From Neorhizobium tomejilense (GTDB lineage Bacteria > Pseudomonadota > Alphaproteobacteria > Rhizobiales > Rhizobiaceae): a stretch of DNA of 64,000 nt. The stretch's first letter is position 1; the number at the start of each line of letters is the position of its first letter. The notes beneath the pieces were generated by a model. That model did not search any database. It worked only from the letters and a program-made list of their open reading frames with translations, and was not told the origin of the DNA. Of the stretch, positions 20,610-30,958 are shown in pieces. The position numbers and the translations under genes were made by a program. The stretch is from contig PVBG01000008.1 in assembly GCA_002968845.1 (NCBI GenBank), positions 1 to 64,000 of the forward strand. The letters are read 5' to 3'.

Positions 20610-21550
20610 GAGCGGCCCCGCAGGCGCGGATTGTAAACATCGCGCAGATGGTCGCCGAGGATGTTCACCGAAACGACGAAGAGGACGAGGATCAGGCAGG
20701 GCCAGACCGAGATCCACCATTCGCCCGACTGCAGGAAATTGTTGCCGTTGCGGATCAGCGTGCCGAGCGACGGCGAGGTGACCGGAATGCCGATGCCGAG
20801 GAAGCTCAAGGTCGCCTCGGTGATGATGGCGATGCCGAGATTGATGGTGGCGATGACCAGAACCGGGGCCATGACGTTCGGCAGGATATGCAGGACGATG
20901 ATCGCGACATTGCTGCGACCGGTGATGCGGGCGGCGGAGACATAGTCCTGGTCGCGCTCGATCATCACGGAGGAGCGGATGGTGCGGGCATACTGGACCC
21001 AGAAGGCGATGCCGATGGACATCACGACGATCGCGATTGCGGTGCCGACGCTGCGTTCGGTGCCGAGTGCCGCACGGGCCGCACCGTCGATGATCATCGC
21101 GAGCAGCAGGGCCGGATAGGCAAGCTGCACGTCCGCGACGCGCATGATGAAGGCATCCACCTTGCCGCCGACGAAACCGGCGATCAGGCCGAGGCTGCCG
21201 CCGAGGACGAGGCCGATGGTGACCGACAGGAAGCCGACGATGATCGAGGTGCGCATGCCATAAGCCATGGCGGTGATCAGGTTGCGGCCCTGGTCATCGG
21301 TGCCGAGCGGGAAATCCGGAGAACCGTCCGCCATCCATGCCGGCGGAATGAAACTGTCCAGCACCGACATGCCGGAAAATTCGAACGGGTTCAGCGAGAA
21401 CAGCGGCACGACGAAGGCGTAGACCAGCAGCGCGAAGATCACCATGGCACACAACGTGGCGCCGGGCGCCTTGCCCATGGCACGCAAAAGCTTGGCGCCT
21501 CTGCTGCGGCGAGCTGGGCCGGCTGCCGGGATGTTGACGACTGGCGTCAT
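20606..21550 (-). CDS. ABC transporter permease, DppC type, locus 2
   Basis: 314 residues from ATG 21550. The DppC motif FPLGTDDQGRNLITAMAYG follows the first TM helix, and the C-terminal half has the EAA loop near AARITGRSNVAIIVLH. Four-base overlaps with DppB and DppD show a tight operon. Confidence 0.9.
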   Translation of the reverse strand: MTPVVNIPAAGPARRSRGAKLLRAMGKAPGATLCAMVIFALLVYAFVVPLFSLNPFEFSGMSVLDSFIPPAWMADGSPDFPLGTDDQGRNLITAMAYGMRTSIIVGFLSVTIGLVLGGSLGLIAGFVGGKVDAFIMRVADVQLAYPALLLAMIIDGAARAALGTERSVGTAIAIVVMSIGIAFWVQYARTIRSSVMIERDQDYVSAARITGRSNVAIIVLHILPNVMAPVLVIATINLGIAIITEATLSFLGIGIPVTSPSLGTLIRNGNNFLQSGEWWISVWPCLILVLFVVSVNILGDHLRDVYNPRLRGRS

Positions 21551-22518
21551 GATTGCCTCCTCAACACACGGGCGTCGATCAGCGGATAAAGCAGTTCGAC
21601 GATCAGATTGATGACCATGAAGACCAGCCCGACGAAGATGAGATAGATGGCGATGACCGGAATGTCTGCGCCCTGGATCGATTGCAGGAACAGCGAGCCA
21701 AGGCCCGGCCAGGCGAAGACGTTTTCGGTCACCACGGAGAAGGCGATGATGTTGCCGAGCTGCAGGCCGAGCATGGTGATGACCGGCAGCAGCGTGTTCT
21801 TGATCGCATAGACATACCAGATGCGCGCTTCCGACAGGCCGCGGGCGCGGGCAAAACGGATGTGCTCGCTCTGGCCAACTTCCATCAGCTGGGTGCGCAG
21901 CATGCGGATGATGAAGGCGACCTGGAAGGTGGAAAGCGTCGCTGCCGGCAGGAGGATCGCCCGCCAGCCGGAGACGGTGAGGAGCCCGGTCTTCCAGAAG
22001 CCGAGATCGACCACCGTGCCGCGCCCGAACGACGGGAGCAGGCCGAGCTGGACGGAAAATACCGCGATCAGCAGGATGCCCACGACGAAGTTCGGAAGCG
22101 TGATGCCGGCGGTCGAGATCAGCATGATGAAGCGGCCGAACAGCGAATTCGGGTTGACGCCGCAATAGATGCCGGCCGGTACGCCGACCACGATGGTGAT
22201 CAGCAGGCTGACGAAGGCGAGCTCGACGGTCGCCGGCAGGCGTTCGGCGATCAGGTTGGCGACCGGGTCCTGGGTGCGATAGGAGAAGCCGAAATCGCCC
22301 TGCAGCATGTTGCCGATGAAATGCAGGAAGCGCGTCCAGAGGGGCTGGTCGAGGCCGAGCTTGGCGATCAGTTCCAGCCGCTCGTTGACGGTCGCGTCGG
22401 CGGAGAGGAGGGCCGCCAGCGGGTCGCCGATATTGGCGACCAGCAGGAAGGCGATGAAGCTGATCACCAGCAGGACGATGATCGTCTGCACGATCCGTGA
22501 CGCGGCATAATTCAGCAC
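21547..22518 (-). CDS. ABC transporter permease, DppB type, locus 2
   Basis: 323 residues if started at GTG 22518, which has AAGGA seven bases upstream; the longer frame would run back into the deacylase gene. Typical DppB features are the N-terminal helix with IVQTIIVLLVISFIAFLL, the SYRTQDPV periplasmic region and the EAA loop near ARARGLSEARIWYVYAIKN. Confidence 0.88.
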   Translation of the reverse strand: MLNYAASRIVQTIIVLLVISFIAFLLVANIGDPLAALLSADATVNERLELIAKLGLDQPLWTRFLHFIGNMLQGDFGFSYRTQDPVANLIAERLPATVELAFVSLLITIVVGVPAGIYCGVNPNSLFGRFIMLISTAGITLPNFVVGILLIAVFSVQLGLLPSFGRGTVVDLGFWKTGLLTVSGWRAILLPAATLSTFQVAFIIRMLRTQLMEVGQSEHIRFARARGLSEARIWYVYAIKNTLLPVITMLGLQLGNIIAFSVVTENVFAWPGLGSLFLQSIQGADIPVIAIYLIFVGLVFMVINLIVELLYPLIDARVLRRQS

Positions 22519-22528
22519 GACAAATTCC

Positions 22529-23683
22529 TTAGCAGCAGCTATCCCCGAGCCGGTCGAGGAAGATGGCGCATTTCTCGAGCTCGGAAATCGCAACCGATTC
22601 GTCCGGCTGATGGGCGTCGGCGATATCTCCCGGACCGATGACGACCGAGGGGACGCCGGCGATCTGGAAGATGCCCGCTTCCGTGCCATAGGAAACATAG
22701 CGGGGTTCGGTGCGGCCGAGAAGCGCCAACAGTTCCGCATCGAGCGTCGGGTCGTTATTGGGCTTGAGGCCCGGGATGCTGGCCTGGACGTCGAAGACGA
22801 TGCCGCAGGACGGATCGATCGCCTTCATGGCCGGTTCGAGCCTTTCGGCCGCAAAACGCTTCATGTGGTCCAGAACCTCATAGGTGTTCTGACCCGGGAT
22901 GAGGCGCATTTCCCAGAAGAACTCGCAGTTTTCCGAGACGATATTGCCATGCAGGCCGCCCCTGATGACGGTGACCTGGGTGGTCGAATAGGGCGGGTCG
23001 AGCCCTTCGAACTGAGGGCCGTTCCGCATGTCCTCGCGGATGCGGTTGATTTCGGCGATCATGTCGCCGGCGACCATGACGGCGTTGACATAGCGGTCCG
23101 GCTGGGAGGAATGGCCGGGCTTGCCCTTGATGCGGCACCAGCCGATCAGGCCGCCCTTGTGGGCCGCGATCATGTCCATGCTGGTTGCTTCACCGATGAC
23201 GGCAAGCCGCGGCTTCAGGTCGCTCTGGCCCACCCATTCGGCCATCGAGCCGACGCCGGTGCAGCCGACCTCCTCGTCGTAGGAAAAGGCGAGGTGGACA
23301 GGCTTCTTGAGGTTCTTGGCGGCAATGCCCGGCACGGCTGCAAGGCAGCAGGCAAGAAAGCCCTTCATGTCGGTGGCGCCGCGACCGATCAGGCGGCCGT
23401 TCGCTTCCCTGAGCGTCCACGGATCGCCGGTCCATGCCTGGCCTTCGGTCGGCACCACATCCGTATGGCCGCTGAAAATGATGCCGCCGGGCGCTTCCGG
23501 GCCGATCGTGATCAGCGCGTTTGCCTTGTCGCCCTCGGGATTGGCAAAGCGCCGGACACGCCCGCCGAAAGGGGCGGTCTGGGCTTCGACGTATTCGAGC
23601 AGGTCGAGGTTCGAAACGGCGCTGACCGTGGGATAAGACACGAGGCTGGCAAGCTGCCTCGTTATATCGGATGCAATGGTCAT
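22529..23683 (-). CDS. M20A amidohydrolase (acetylornithine deacetylase ArgE/DapE-like)
   Basis: 384 residues. Zinc motifs SGHTDVVP, GATDMKG and YDEEVGC are intact, with the ArgE-like WTGDPW region. The gene starts within the SBP stop (overlap at 23683) and ends 10 bases before the DppB permease. Location second in a peptide-type transport operon suggests removal of an N-acyl group from the imported compound rather than arginine synthesis. Confidence 0.85.
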   Translation of the reverse strand: MTIASDITRQLASLVSYPTVSAVSNLDLLEYVEAQTAPFGGRVRRFANPEGDKANALITIGPEAPGGIIFSGHTDVVPTEGQAWTGDPWTLREANGRLIGRGATDMKGFLACCLAAVPGIAAKNLKKPVHLAFSYDEEVGCTGVGSMAEWVGQSDLKPRLAVIGEATSMDMIAAHKGGLIGWCRIKGKPGHSSQPDRYVNAVMVAGDMIAEINRIREDMRNGPQFEGLDPPYSTTQVTVIRGGLHGNIVSENCEFFWEMRLIPGQNTYEVLDHMKRFAAERLEPAMKAIDPSCGIVFDVQASIPGLKPNNDPTLDAELLALLGRTEPRYVSYGTEAGIFQIAGVPSVVIGPGDIADAHQPDESVAISELEKCAIFLDRLGDSCC

Positions 23684-25290
23684 TACTTCACCGTGAAATA
23701 ACGCAGCGGATAGGCAAGGTCGGCCGGCTGGACGACGGTGACGTTGTCCTTGACGCCCCAGAGAATGTTCAACTGGTGGAGCGGAATGAAGGCGGCATCT
23801 GCCTTCATGAGCTTGAAGGCCTGGGTGATATAGCCGGTGCGCTTGGCCTGGTCGGTCTCCTTGCCGATCAGGTCGATCAGCTTGTCGACTTTTGGATTGG
23901 AATAGCCGCCGATATTGAAGGCGCCGAGGCCGCTCTTGGGATCGCGGGTGGCGGCGATCGAGGTCAGGAAGATGTGCGCGTCATAGGTGGCCGGCGAATA
24001 ACCGAGCATCGCCATGCTGGTATTGTATTCCGGCGGGTTGACCTGGGTCGCCCACTTGGCGGTCGGCTGGGCGCGCGGATCGACCTTGATGTTGATGCGG
24101 GCAAGCGAGGCGGCGACAGCAAGGCAGGTCGCTTCGTCGTTCATGAAACGGTCGCTGGTGCAATCGAGCGTGACGGAGAAGCCGTTTTCGTAGCCGGCTT
24201 CCTTCATCAGCGCCTTGGCCTTGTCGACGTCGGGCTTTACCGGCGCGCCGAGGGCTGCGTCGAAACCGTTGACCTCCTTGCCGATCGGCAGGCCGACCGG
24301 GACAGAGAAGTTGCGCATGATGCGCTTCTGGATCGCGCCGGTATCGATCGCCAGTTCCATGGCCTGGCGGACCTTCAGGTCCTTGAAGGGATTCTTGGTC
24401 TTTTCGCTGCCGAAGATCAGGCTGTCGCGGGCGACATCGGGCTGGATGTAGATGGTGCGAAGGTCGGGCCCCGCCTGCATGTGCAGCTTCGCGTCGTTCT
24501 CGATGCGCTCGGCATCCTGCGGCGGCACGCCGTCGATCATGTCGACTTCGCCGGAGATGAGGGCGGATACGCGGGTCGACGGGTTGGGGATCACGAAGAA
24601 CGTCGCGTTGTCGACATTGCCGGTCTTCTTGTCCCACCAGCCCGGGTTCGGCGCAAAGACCGTCTTCACGCCCGGATCCCGCTCCTTGATGACGTAGGGG
24701 CCGGTGCCCATGGCATTGCGGTTGGCAAAGGTCTCGGTGGCGTTGTTGGCGGCGCCCGGCTGAACGGTGTTGTTCGCCTCGGCCCATTCCTTGTCCATGA
24801 TGTACCAGTTGGTAATCTGGTTCGGCAGGATCGGATTGATGGCGCGCGTCTTGATGCGGATCTTGTAGTCGTCGACCTTCTCGATCGAGGCGATCGAATT
24901 CAGGTTTGCCTTGATGCCGCCGGCCTGGCCGCGGGTCAGCGAGAAGATGACGTCATCGGCGGTAAAGGGGTTGCCGTTCGAAAATTTCACGTCCTTGCGG
25001 AGATTGAATTCCCAGGTCGTACCTTCCGTCTGCTTCCATTCGGTTGCCAGTGCCGGTTCGATCTTCTGCTCGGCGTTACGGCGCACAAGCGGCTCGTAGA
25101 CATTGGCAAGAACTGCGAAGATCAGCGTGTTCGAAACCGCATGAGGATCGAGCGTATAGGCATCGAGCGGACCGGCGAACTTGAAATCCGCGGCCTGGGC
25201 CATGCTTCCAAGCGGAGCGGCAATCGCGGCTGCGGCGATGGTGCCCAGCAGCATCTTACGTCTGAATGCAGAAAACGGGAAAGGCATCAT
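23683..25290 (-). CDS. ABC transporter substrate-binding protein, peptide type, locus 2
   Basis: 535 residues, with AGGAG just upstream of two adjacent ATG codons (25290, 25287). A signal peptide with a long Ala-rich core ends near AQAAD. The family 5 pattern includes TWEFNLRKDVKFSNGNPFTADD and VRQAMELAIDTGAIQKR. First gene of a seven-gene operon. A palindrome with the catabolic-cluster motif lies 52-75 bases upstream, which links this transporter to the aromatic genes to the right. Confidence 0.9.
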   Translation of the reverse strand: MMPFPFSAFRRKMLLGTIAAAAIAAPLGSMAQAADFKFAGPLDAYTLDPHAVSNTLIFAVLANVYEPLVRRNAEQKIEPALATEWKQTEGTTWEFNLRKDVKFSNGNPFTADDVIFSLTRGQAGGIKANLNSIASIEKVDDYKIRIKTRAINPILPNQITNWYIMDKEWAEANNTVQPGAANNATETFANRNAMGTGPYVIKERDPGVKTVFAPNPGWWDKKTGNVDNATFFVIPNPSTRVSALISGEVDMIDGVPPQDAERIENDAKLHMQAGPDLRTIYIQPDVARDSLIFGSEKTKNPFKDLKVRQAMELAIDTGAIQKRIMRNFSVPVGLPIGKEVNGFDAALGAPVKPDVDKAKALMKEAGYENGFSVTLDCTSDRFMNDEATCLAVAASLARINIKVDPRAQPTAKWATQVNPPEYNTSMAMLGYSPATYDAHIFLTSIAATRDPKSGLGAFNIGGYSNPKVDKLIDLIGKETDQAKRTGYITQAFKLMKADAAFIPLHQLNILWGVKDNVTVVQPADLAYPLRYFTVK

Positions 25291-25341
25291 GATCTCCTAA
25301 GCGCGCCACGAGACAGTCGGAATACGGGACAACGATGCGGA

Positions 25342-25365
25342 AGATATTTTATGGTTAAAATATCT
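25342..25365. promoter_or_regulatory. Palindromic operator, motif 1 copy
   Basis: Perfect 10-base arms AGATATTTTA and TAAAATATCT around TGGT. The core ATTTTATGGTTAAAAT differs by one base from the site at 55687-55702. It is 52 bases upstream of the SBP start, the right place for a repressor site. Confidence 0.7.
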
Positions 25366-25464
25366 CGACGGAATGAGCTCTGGAAATGCGAGCATGCAGC
25401 GTTCCCTGTCGTTGTTTGGAGATGCCTACTTGCGAGGCTTGGGCAAACAATAGGCGAATTAAGG

Positions 25465-25482
25465 AAACATGCAAGCATGTTT
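25465..25482. promoter_or_regulatory. Palindrome AAACATGC/GCATGTTT
   Basis: Perfect 8-base arms with a 2-base spacer (AA), about 175 bases upstream of the SBP start. It differs from motif 1, so it may bind another regulator. It somewhat resembles the ATATGC/GCATAT sites at 34231 and 45427. Confidence 0.5.
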
Positions 25483-25588
25483 GATCAAATGAGCGTAACT
25501 CTTTTGGATGGGTAAAACACGGGCACGTGGAAGCGTTTCCGCAGCCTTTAGCGGATCGAAATATTTCATATATTTCAGCATCTTAGTA

Positions 25589-25615
25589 CTTGAGCGCCAC
25601 CTTGGGGCGCTCAAG
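25589..25615 (-). terminator. Hairpin at the end of the 2-aminobenzoyl-CoA operon
   Basis: CTTGAGCGCC and GGCGCTCAAG form a perfect 10-base stem that overlaps the stop codon of the last gene (TGA at 25611-25613). No U-tract follows on the minus strand. It may terminate with help or protect the 3' end. Confidence 0.55.
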
Positions 25616-27572
25616 TCCTGGCAAACATTGGGCCGCCCTTATAAGCCGGGAAGCCGTAGCCATTGATCATCACCAGGTCGATATCGCTGGCGCGCGCGGC
25701 AATCCCTTCCGTCAGCAATGCCTCGCCTTCGAGAGCCATCGCGGCAAGCATCCTTTCGACAATCTCCCTCATGGAGAATGCGCGTGGGGTGATGCCCTTT
25801 TTGGCCCGAGCTGCTTCTATGATTGCGGTGACCTCCGGGTCGATGGTCCGCTTGCCCTCCGGATAAGCGTACCAGCCGCGGCCGGTTTTCTGGCCCAGGC
25901 GACCCGCCTCGCACAGCGTATCGGCAATCTCGACGTAGCGTGCCGAGGGATCGCGGGTCGCCGCCTGCCGTTTGCGGCGCGCCCAGGCGATTTCGAGGCC
26001 GGCCATGTCATAGACGGCGAACAGGCCCATGGGAAAACCGTAGTCTTCCAGCGCAGCGTCGACCTCGTGCGGCAAGGCGCCGTCTTCCAGCAGGAATTCG
26101 GCTTCGCGGCGATAGGCGGAAAAGATGCGGTTGCCGATGAAACCTTCGGTAACGCCGGTGACGACCGGCAGCTTGCGCAATTTCCTGGCGACCGCCAGCC
26201 CTGTCGCCAGCACGTCCGGCGCGGTCTTGGCGCAACGCACGACTTCCAGGAGGCGCATCACATGGGCGGGCGAAAAGAAATGCAGGCCAAGCACCCGTTC
26301 CGGGTGGGCGGTCGCGGCGGCGATCTCGTCCGGGTTCAGGTAGCTGGTATTGGTTGCCAGCACGGCATCCGAACGGATCACCTTGTCGAGACGCTGGAAG
26401 AGATCGGTCTTGACCGCGAGATCGTCGAACACGGCTTCGACGACGAGATCGCAAGGGACGAGATCGACATCTTCCGCGGTCACGGCAAGCCGCGCCTTCT
26501 GGGCTTCGAAGCCGGCCTGGTCGAGGCGGCCCGAGGCAACATTGCGTTCCAGCAGGCCGATGATGCGCTGGCGGCCCTTTTCAGCGGCTTCCGACGTTTG
26601 ATCGAGGCCGATCACTGAATAACCGGCGCCAAGAGCGGCGACGGCGATGCCGCTGCCCATCAGGCCAAGGCCGCAGATGCCGATCCTCTCGACGGGGCGA
26701 GGTTTGACGCCTTCCAGGCCCTCGACCTTCGAGGATTCCCGCTCGGCGAAGAAGACATGGCGCAGCGCCGCAGCCTCTCGGCTGTCGCGCAACGCGAGGA
26801 AGGTGGCGCGTTCGTCCGCCAGACCTTCGGCAAGCGGGCGACCGGACGCGGTGACAAGCCGGACAGCTTCCGCGGGCGCCTTCTGGCCGCGCGCCTTGGC
26901 AAGGATCTTGGTCGAGGCTTTTTCGATTTCGGCCGGATCGGCGGCCGCGACATTCAGCTCGCCCGTGCGGCGGAGAGGTTTGCCAGCCAGCGCCGATGCC
27001 GCGGATATAGCGGCCTCGACGAGATCGCCCGCAGCTACCTCGTCGATAATCCCGAGCTTCGCGGCTTCCTCGGCCCTCACCGAACGTCCGGAGGTGATGA
27101 GATCGAGTGCTGCCGGAATGCCGATCAGGCGCGGCAGGCGTTGCGTTCCGCCGGCGCCAGGCACGATGCCGAGTTTGACTTCCGGCAGGCCGACCTGTGC
27201 AGCCGGCGAAGCCACTCGATGGTGGCAGGCAAGCGCCACTTCGAGACCGCCGCCGAGCGCTGCGCCATTGAGCGCCGCGACGACCGGCTTCGACAGGCCT
27301 TCGATCTTCTCGATGACATCAGGCAAGGTCGGCTCCATGGCCGGCTTGCCGAATTCCTTGATATCGGCGCCGCCGATGAACGTCTTTCCGGCGCCGGTGA
27401 TGACGACTCTGGTCACATCGCCGGCCGTTTCGGCGTGGGCGAGCGCTTTCTCAAGCCCGCCGCGGACATCGACGGAGGTGGCGTTGACCGGCGCGTTATC
27501 GATCGTGACGACCAGAACTCCGTTGCGGGTCATGGTTGATACCGTGGCGGAAAATTCGATCGTCTTGCTCAT
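25611..27572 (-). CDS. FadB/FadJ-like enoyl-CoA hydratase / 3-hydroxyacyl-CoA dehydrogenase, C-terminally short
   Basis: 653 residues. The hydratase domain (about 10-200) has both catalytic glutamates in context: GGGLEVAL (Glu111) and PEVKLGIVPGAGG (Glu131). The NAD domain starts near 297 with GICGLGLMGSGIA, followed by the HFFSPAHVMRLLEVV catalytic His region and two C-terminal helical domains. It ends at GGPMFART, where relatives continue about 45 residues (FWAD... and on), so the last helical domain is truncated. In the 2-aminobenzoyl-CoA pathway it would carry out the hydration and oxidation steps after ring reduction and opening. Last gene of the minus-strand operon. Confidence 0.87.
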   Translation of the reverse strand: MSKTIEFSATVSTMTRNGVLVVTIDNAPVNATSVDVRGGLEKALAHAETAGDVTRVVITGAGKTFIGGADIKEFGKPAMEPTLPDVIEKIEGLSKPVVAALNGAALGGGLEVALACHHRVASPAAQVGLPEVKLGIVPGAGGTQRLPRLIGIPAALDLITSGRSVRAEEAAKLGIIDEVAAGDLVEAAISAASALAGKPLRRTGELNVAAADPAEIEKASTKILAKARGQKAPAEAVRLVTASGRPLAEGLADERATFLALRDSREAAALRHVFFAERESSKVEGLEGVKPRPVERIGICGLGLMGSGIAVAALGAGYSVIGLDQTSEAAEKGRQRIIGLLERNVASGRLDQAGFEAQKARLAVTAEDVDLVPCDLVVEAVFDDLAVKTDLFQRLDKVIRSDAVLATNTSYLNPDEIAAATAHPERVLGLHFFSPAHVMRLLEVVRCAKTAPDVLATGLAVARKLRKLPVVTGVTEGFIGNRIFSAYRREAEFLLEDGALPHEVDAALEDYGFPMGLFAVYDMAGLEIAWARRKRQAATRDPSARYVEIADTLCEAGRLGQKTGRGWYAYPEGKRTIDPEVTAIIEAARAKKGITPRAFSMREIVERMLAAMALEGEALLTEGIAARASDIDLVMINGYGFPAYKGGPMFART

Positions 27573-27579
27573 GATTGCC

Positions 27580-27975
27580 TCAGGCCGGAATGACGGCGGT
27601 CGCCTGGATTTCGATCTTGGCGCGGTCTTCCACCAGTGCCACCACCTGCATGGCGGCCATGGCCGGAAAGTGCTTGCCGATGATTTCCCGGTAGACCTGG
27701 CCGATGCCCTTGAGGTTGCCGAGATACTCGGCCTTGTCGGTGAAATACCAGGTCATGGTGGTGATGTGCTCTGGTCCGGCGCCTGCCTCGGCCAGCACGG
27801 CGACGACATTCTGCAGCGTCTGCTTGACCTGGCCGACGAAATCGTCGGTTTCGAACTGGCATTGGCCGTTCCAGCCGATCTGCCCGCCGACGAAGACCTG
27901 GCGGCCGGTGGCGGCGACGCCGTTGGCGTAACCGATCGGTTTTGCCCAGCCTTCAGGCTGCAGGATGGTGTGCAT
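27580..27975 (-). CDS. RidA/YjgF-family protein lacking the canonical Arg and Glu
   Basis: 131 residues of the Rid trimeric fold. RidA proteins deaminate enamines/imines, and 2-amino-5-oxocyclohexenecarboxyl-CoA is an enamine, so a Rid protein in this operon makes chemical sense. However, the usual Arg (FPARxAV) is Met106 in HFPAMAAMQ, and the usual Glu (IEIEAIA) is Gln124 in IEIQATA. Archetypal RidA chemistry is therefore doubtful, and the protein may be a divergent Rid subfamily member with a different role. It overlaps the next gene upstream by 23 bases. Confidence 0.85.
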   Translation of the reverse strand: MHTILQPEGWAKPIGYANGVAATGRQVFVGGQIGWNGQCQFETDDFVGQVKQTLQNVVAVLAEAGAGPEHITTMTWYFTDKAEYLGNLKGIGQVYREIIGKHFPAMAAMQVVALVEDRAKIEIQATAVIPA

Positions 27976-28384
27976 TATTCTTCTCCAAATGCTGTGTCAG
28001 CGCTGAGCGCATATCGTCGGGCCAGGGTAGGGCCTTGTGGGTTTTGTGCGAGGTGGCAACCAGCCGCTGCCGGGCGGTCCAGAGCAGCCGGTCGCCGGCC
28101 CGCACCTCGTATTCGAGATCGGTGGAACTGTTGCCGATCCGCATAACCTTGATGGTGAAATCCATCATATCGCCATGGTAGCCGGGGCTCTTGAACGCGA
28201 CGTCCAGCGTCACGGTCGGGACGCCGATCTTGTGGTGGCCGATCATGTCCGGCCAAGGCGAGCCGATCGCGCCGAAAAATTCCTCGCAAACGCCGACCAT
28301 GATGTTCAGATAGGAGGGGAAATAGGCGATGCCGGACGGATCGCAATCTCCAAAGTTCAATCGGCGGGACGTCGTGTAAGCCAT
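27953..28384 (-). CDS. 4-hydroxybenzoyl-CoA-thioesterase-like hotdog protein
   Basis: 143 residues from ATG 28384. The catalytic region FGDCDPSGIAYFPSYLN matches the 4HBT motif, with the Asp in GDCDP as nucleophile or base. It probably releases CoA from an aromatic or ring-derived thioester, or prevents CoA depletion in this operon. Start overlaps the region 8 bases after the dehydrogenase stop. Confidence 0.85.
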   Translation of the reverse strand: MAYTTSRRLNFGDCDPSGIAYFPSYLNIMVGVCEEFFGAIGSPWPDMIGHHKIGVPTVTLDVAFKSPGYHGDMMDFTIKVMRIGNSSTDLEYEVRAGDRLLWTARQRLVATSHKTHKALPWPDDMRSALTQHLEKNNAHHPAA

Positions 28385-28392
28385 GATCGTCC

Positions 28393-29567
<1,175 letters not shown>

Positions 29568-29568
<1 letters not shown>

Positions 29569-30410
29569 CAGTCGCCCTCGAAGACCGGCTTGCGCTTTTC
29601 GGCAAAAGCCTCGAAGGCGCGGCGGAAATCCTTGGTCGCCATGCAGATCGCCTGCGCTTGGGCTTCGGATTCGATCATCTCTTCGATGCCCATGGCCCAT
29701 TCCTGGTTCAGCATGGTCTTGGTCATGGTGTGTGCGAACCATGGACCATCGGCCAGCGAATGGGCGAGCTTGACGGCCTCTGCCTCGACGGTGTCCTGCG
29801 GATGAAGGGCGTTGAAGAAACCCCAGGCCTGGCCTTCGTCGGCGCTCATCGAACGACCGGTGAACAGAAGTTCGGCGGCGCGGCCCTGGCCGATGATGCG
29901 CGGCAGGATCCCGCAGGCGCCCATGTCGGCTCCCGCAAGGCCGACGCGGGTGAAGAGGAAGGCGGTCTTGGTTTCGGGCGTCGCCAACCGCATGTCTGAA
30001 GCCATGGCGAGGATCGCGCCCGCCCCCATGCAGATGCCGTCGACCGCAGCCACGATCGGCTGCGGGCATTTCTTCATCGCCTTGACGAGATCGCCGGTCA
30101 TGCGGGTGAAGGCGAGCAGGTCCGGCATCGCCATATGGGTCAGCGGTTCGATGATTTCGAAGACGTCGCCGCCCGAGGAAAAATTGCCGCCGGCGCCGGT
30201 CAGGACGATCGAGCGGATGTCGGAGGCGTAGACGAGATCGCGGAAAAGATCGCGCAATTCCGCATAACTTTCGAAGGTCAGCGGGTTCTTGCGCTCCGGA
30301 CGATTGAGGCGAACCGTCCCGACGCGGCCGTTTTCGCTCACTTCCCAGAGGAAATGTTTCGGCTGGTAGTCGCGAAAACTGCGCTTCATGTCCTTCATCA
30401 CGTCACTCAT
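29568..30410 (-). CDS. Enoyl-CoA hydratase/isomerase family protein
   Basis: 280 residues. Crotonase fold: [15 protein letters not shown] oxyanion-hole region and [17 protein letters not shown]. The usual Glu after the GGG-type turn is not present ([11 protein letters not shown]), and the second segment reads [16 protein letters not shown], so it is not a standard crotonyl-CoA hydratase. It may act as ring hydrolase or isomerase on the 2-aminobenzoyl-CoA-derived intermediate. Confidence 0.85.
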
Positions 30411-30469
30411 GTTCGTCTCCTCTCCTTTTCATCGACCATCCCTTTCCGGGCGGCAGGACCTCTCCCGGG

Positions 30470-30916
30470 TCAGTCGTTGGCGGAGGGCGGCAGGAAATCC
30501 ACCTCGTGCGCGGCGGAAACCTTCACGATCTCCTCCACGTCGGTCATTTCGTGCAGCTCTTCGAAAAGCTTCTGGAGCTTGCGGGCCGGGGAGACCCAGA
30601 AGAGCGCCCGGCACGGCTTGTCGGACTTGTTGAAGTAACCGTGAGGTATGCCGCGCGGCATGCGCACCAGGTCTCCGGCCTTCGCCTTGACCCATTGGCC
30701 GTCGAGCTTCAGATCGAGTTCTCCCTCCTGCACGAGGATGAATTCGTCCTGGGTCGGGTGGACGTGCACAGGCACGAACTGTCCCGGAAGGCTGTTGGTT
30801 TCAAAGGCGAAGGTGTCGTCGCAGACCGCCTTCGGGAAATAGACCTGGCCGAGGATATTCCAGCTGGTGCCGTTATATCCGCTACCGCTCTCGGTTATGC
30901 CCTTTTCCAGTTCCAT
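30470..30916 (-). CDS. Cupin-domain protein
   Basis: 148 residues. Cupin motif 1 is HVHPTQDEFILVQEGEL (metal-binding His-x-His and Glu) and motif 2 PRGIPHGYFN. Small single-domain cupins occur next to aromatic degradation genes; the function here may be metal-dependent oxygenation or isomerisation, but the sequence does not decide. Spacing to neighbours is 42-60 bases. Confidence 0.82.
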   Translation of the reverse strand: MELEKGITESGSGYNGTSWNILGQVYFPKAVCDDTFAFETNSLPGQFVPVHVHPTQDEFILVQEGELDLKLDGQWVKAKAGDLVRMPRGIPHGYFNKSDKPCRALFWVSPARKLQKLFEELHEMTDVEEIVKVSAAHEVDFLPPSAND

Positions 30917-30958
30917 CCTGATCTCCCGGTTTCGTTTCCTGGTTCATGCCGAGGCCGA

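Larger units (their letters stand above)
25291..25610. promoter_or_regulatory. Regulatory gap upstream of transport operon 2
   Basis: 320 bases without a gene, AT-richer than the flanks. It contains two strong palindromes (25342-25365 and 25465-25482), a direct repeat of ATATTTCA (25561-25568 and 25570-25577) and the hairpin ending the catabolic operon (25589-25615). It should contain the promoter of the SBP-first operon. I see no coding sequence. Confidence 0.7.

Noticed and set aside
23671..25515. 614-codon open frame on the plus strand opposite the locus 2 SBP
   Set aside because: Composition is typical of a GC-rich antisense shadow, with no homology-like motifs; the minus-strand SBP has a signal peptide and clear family motifs.
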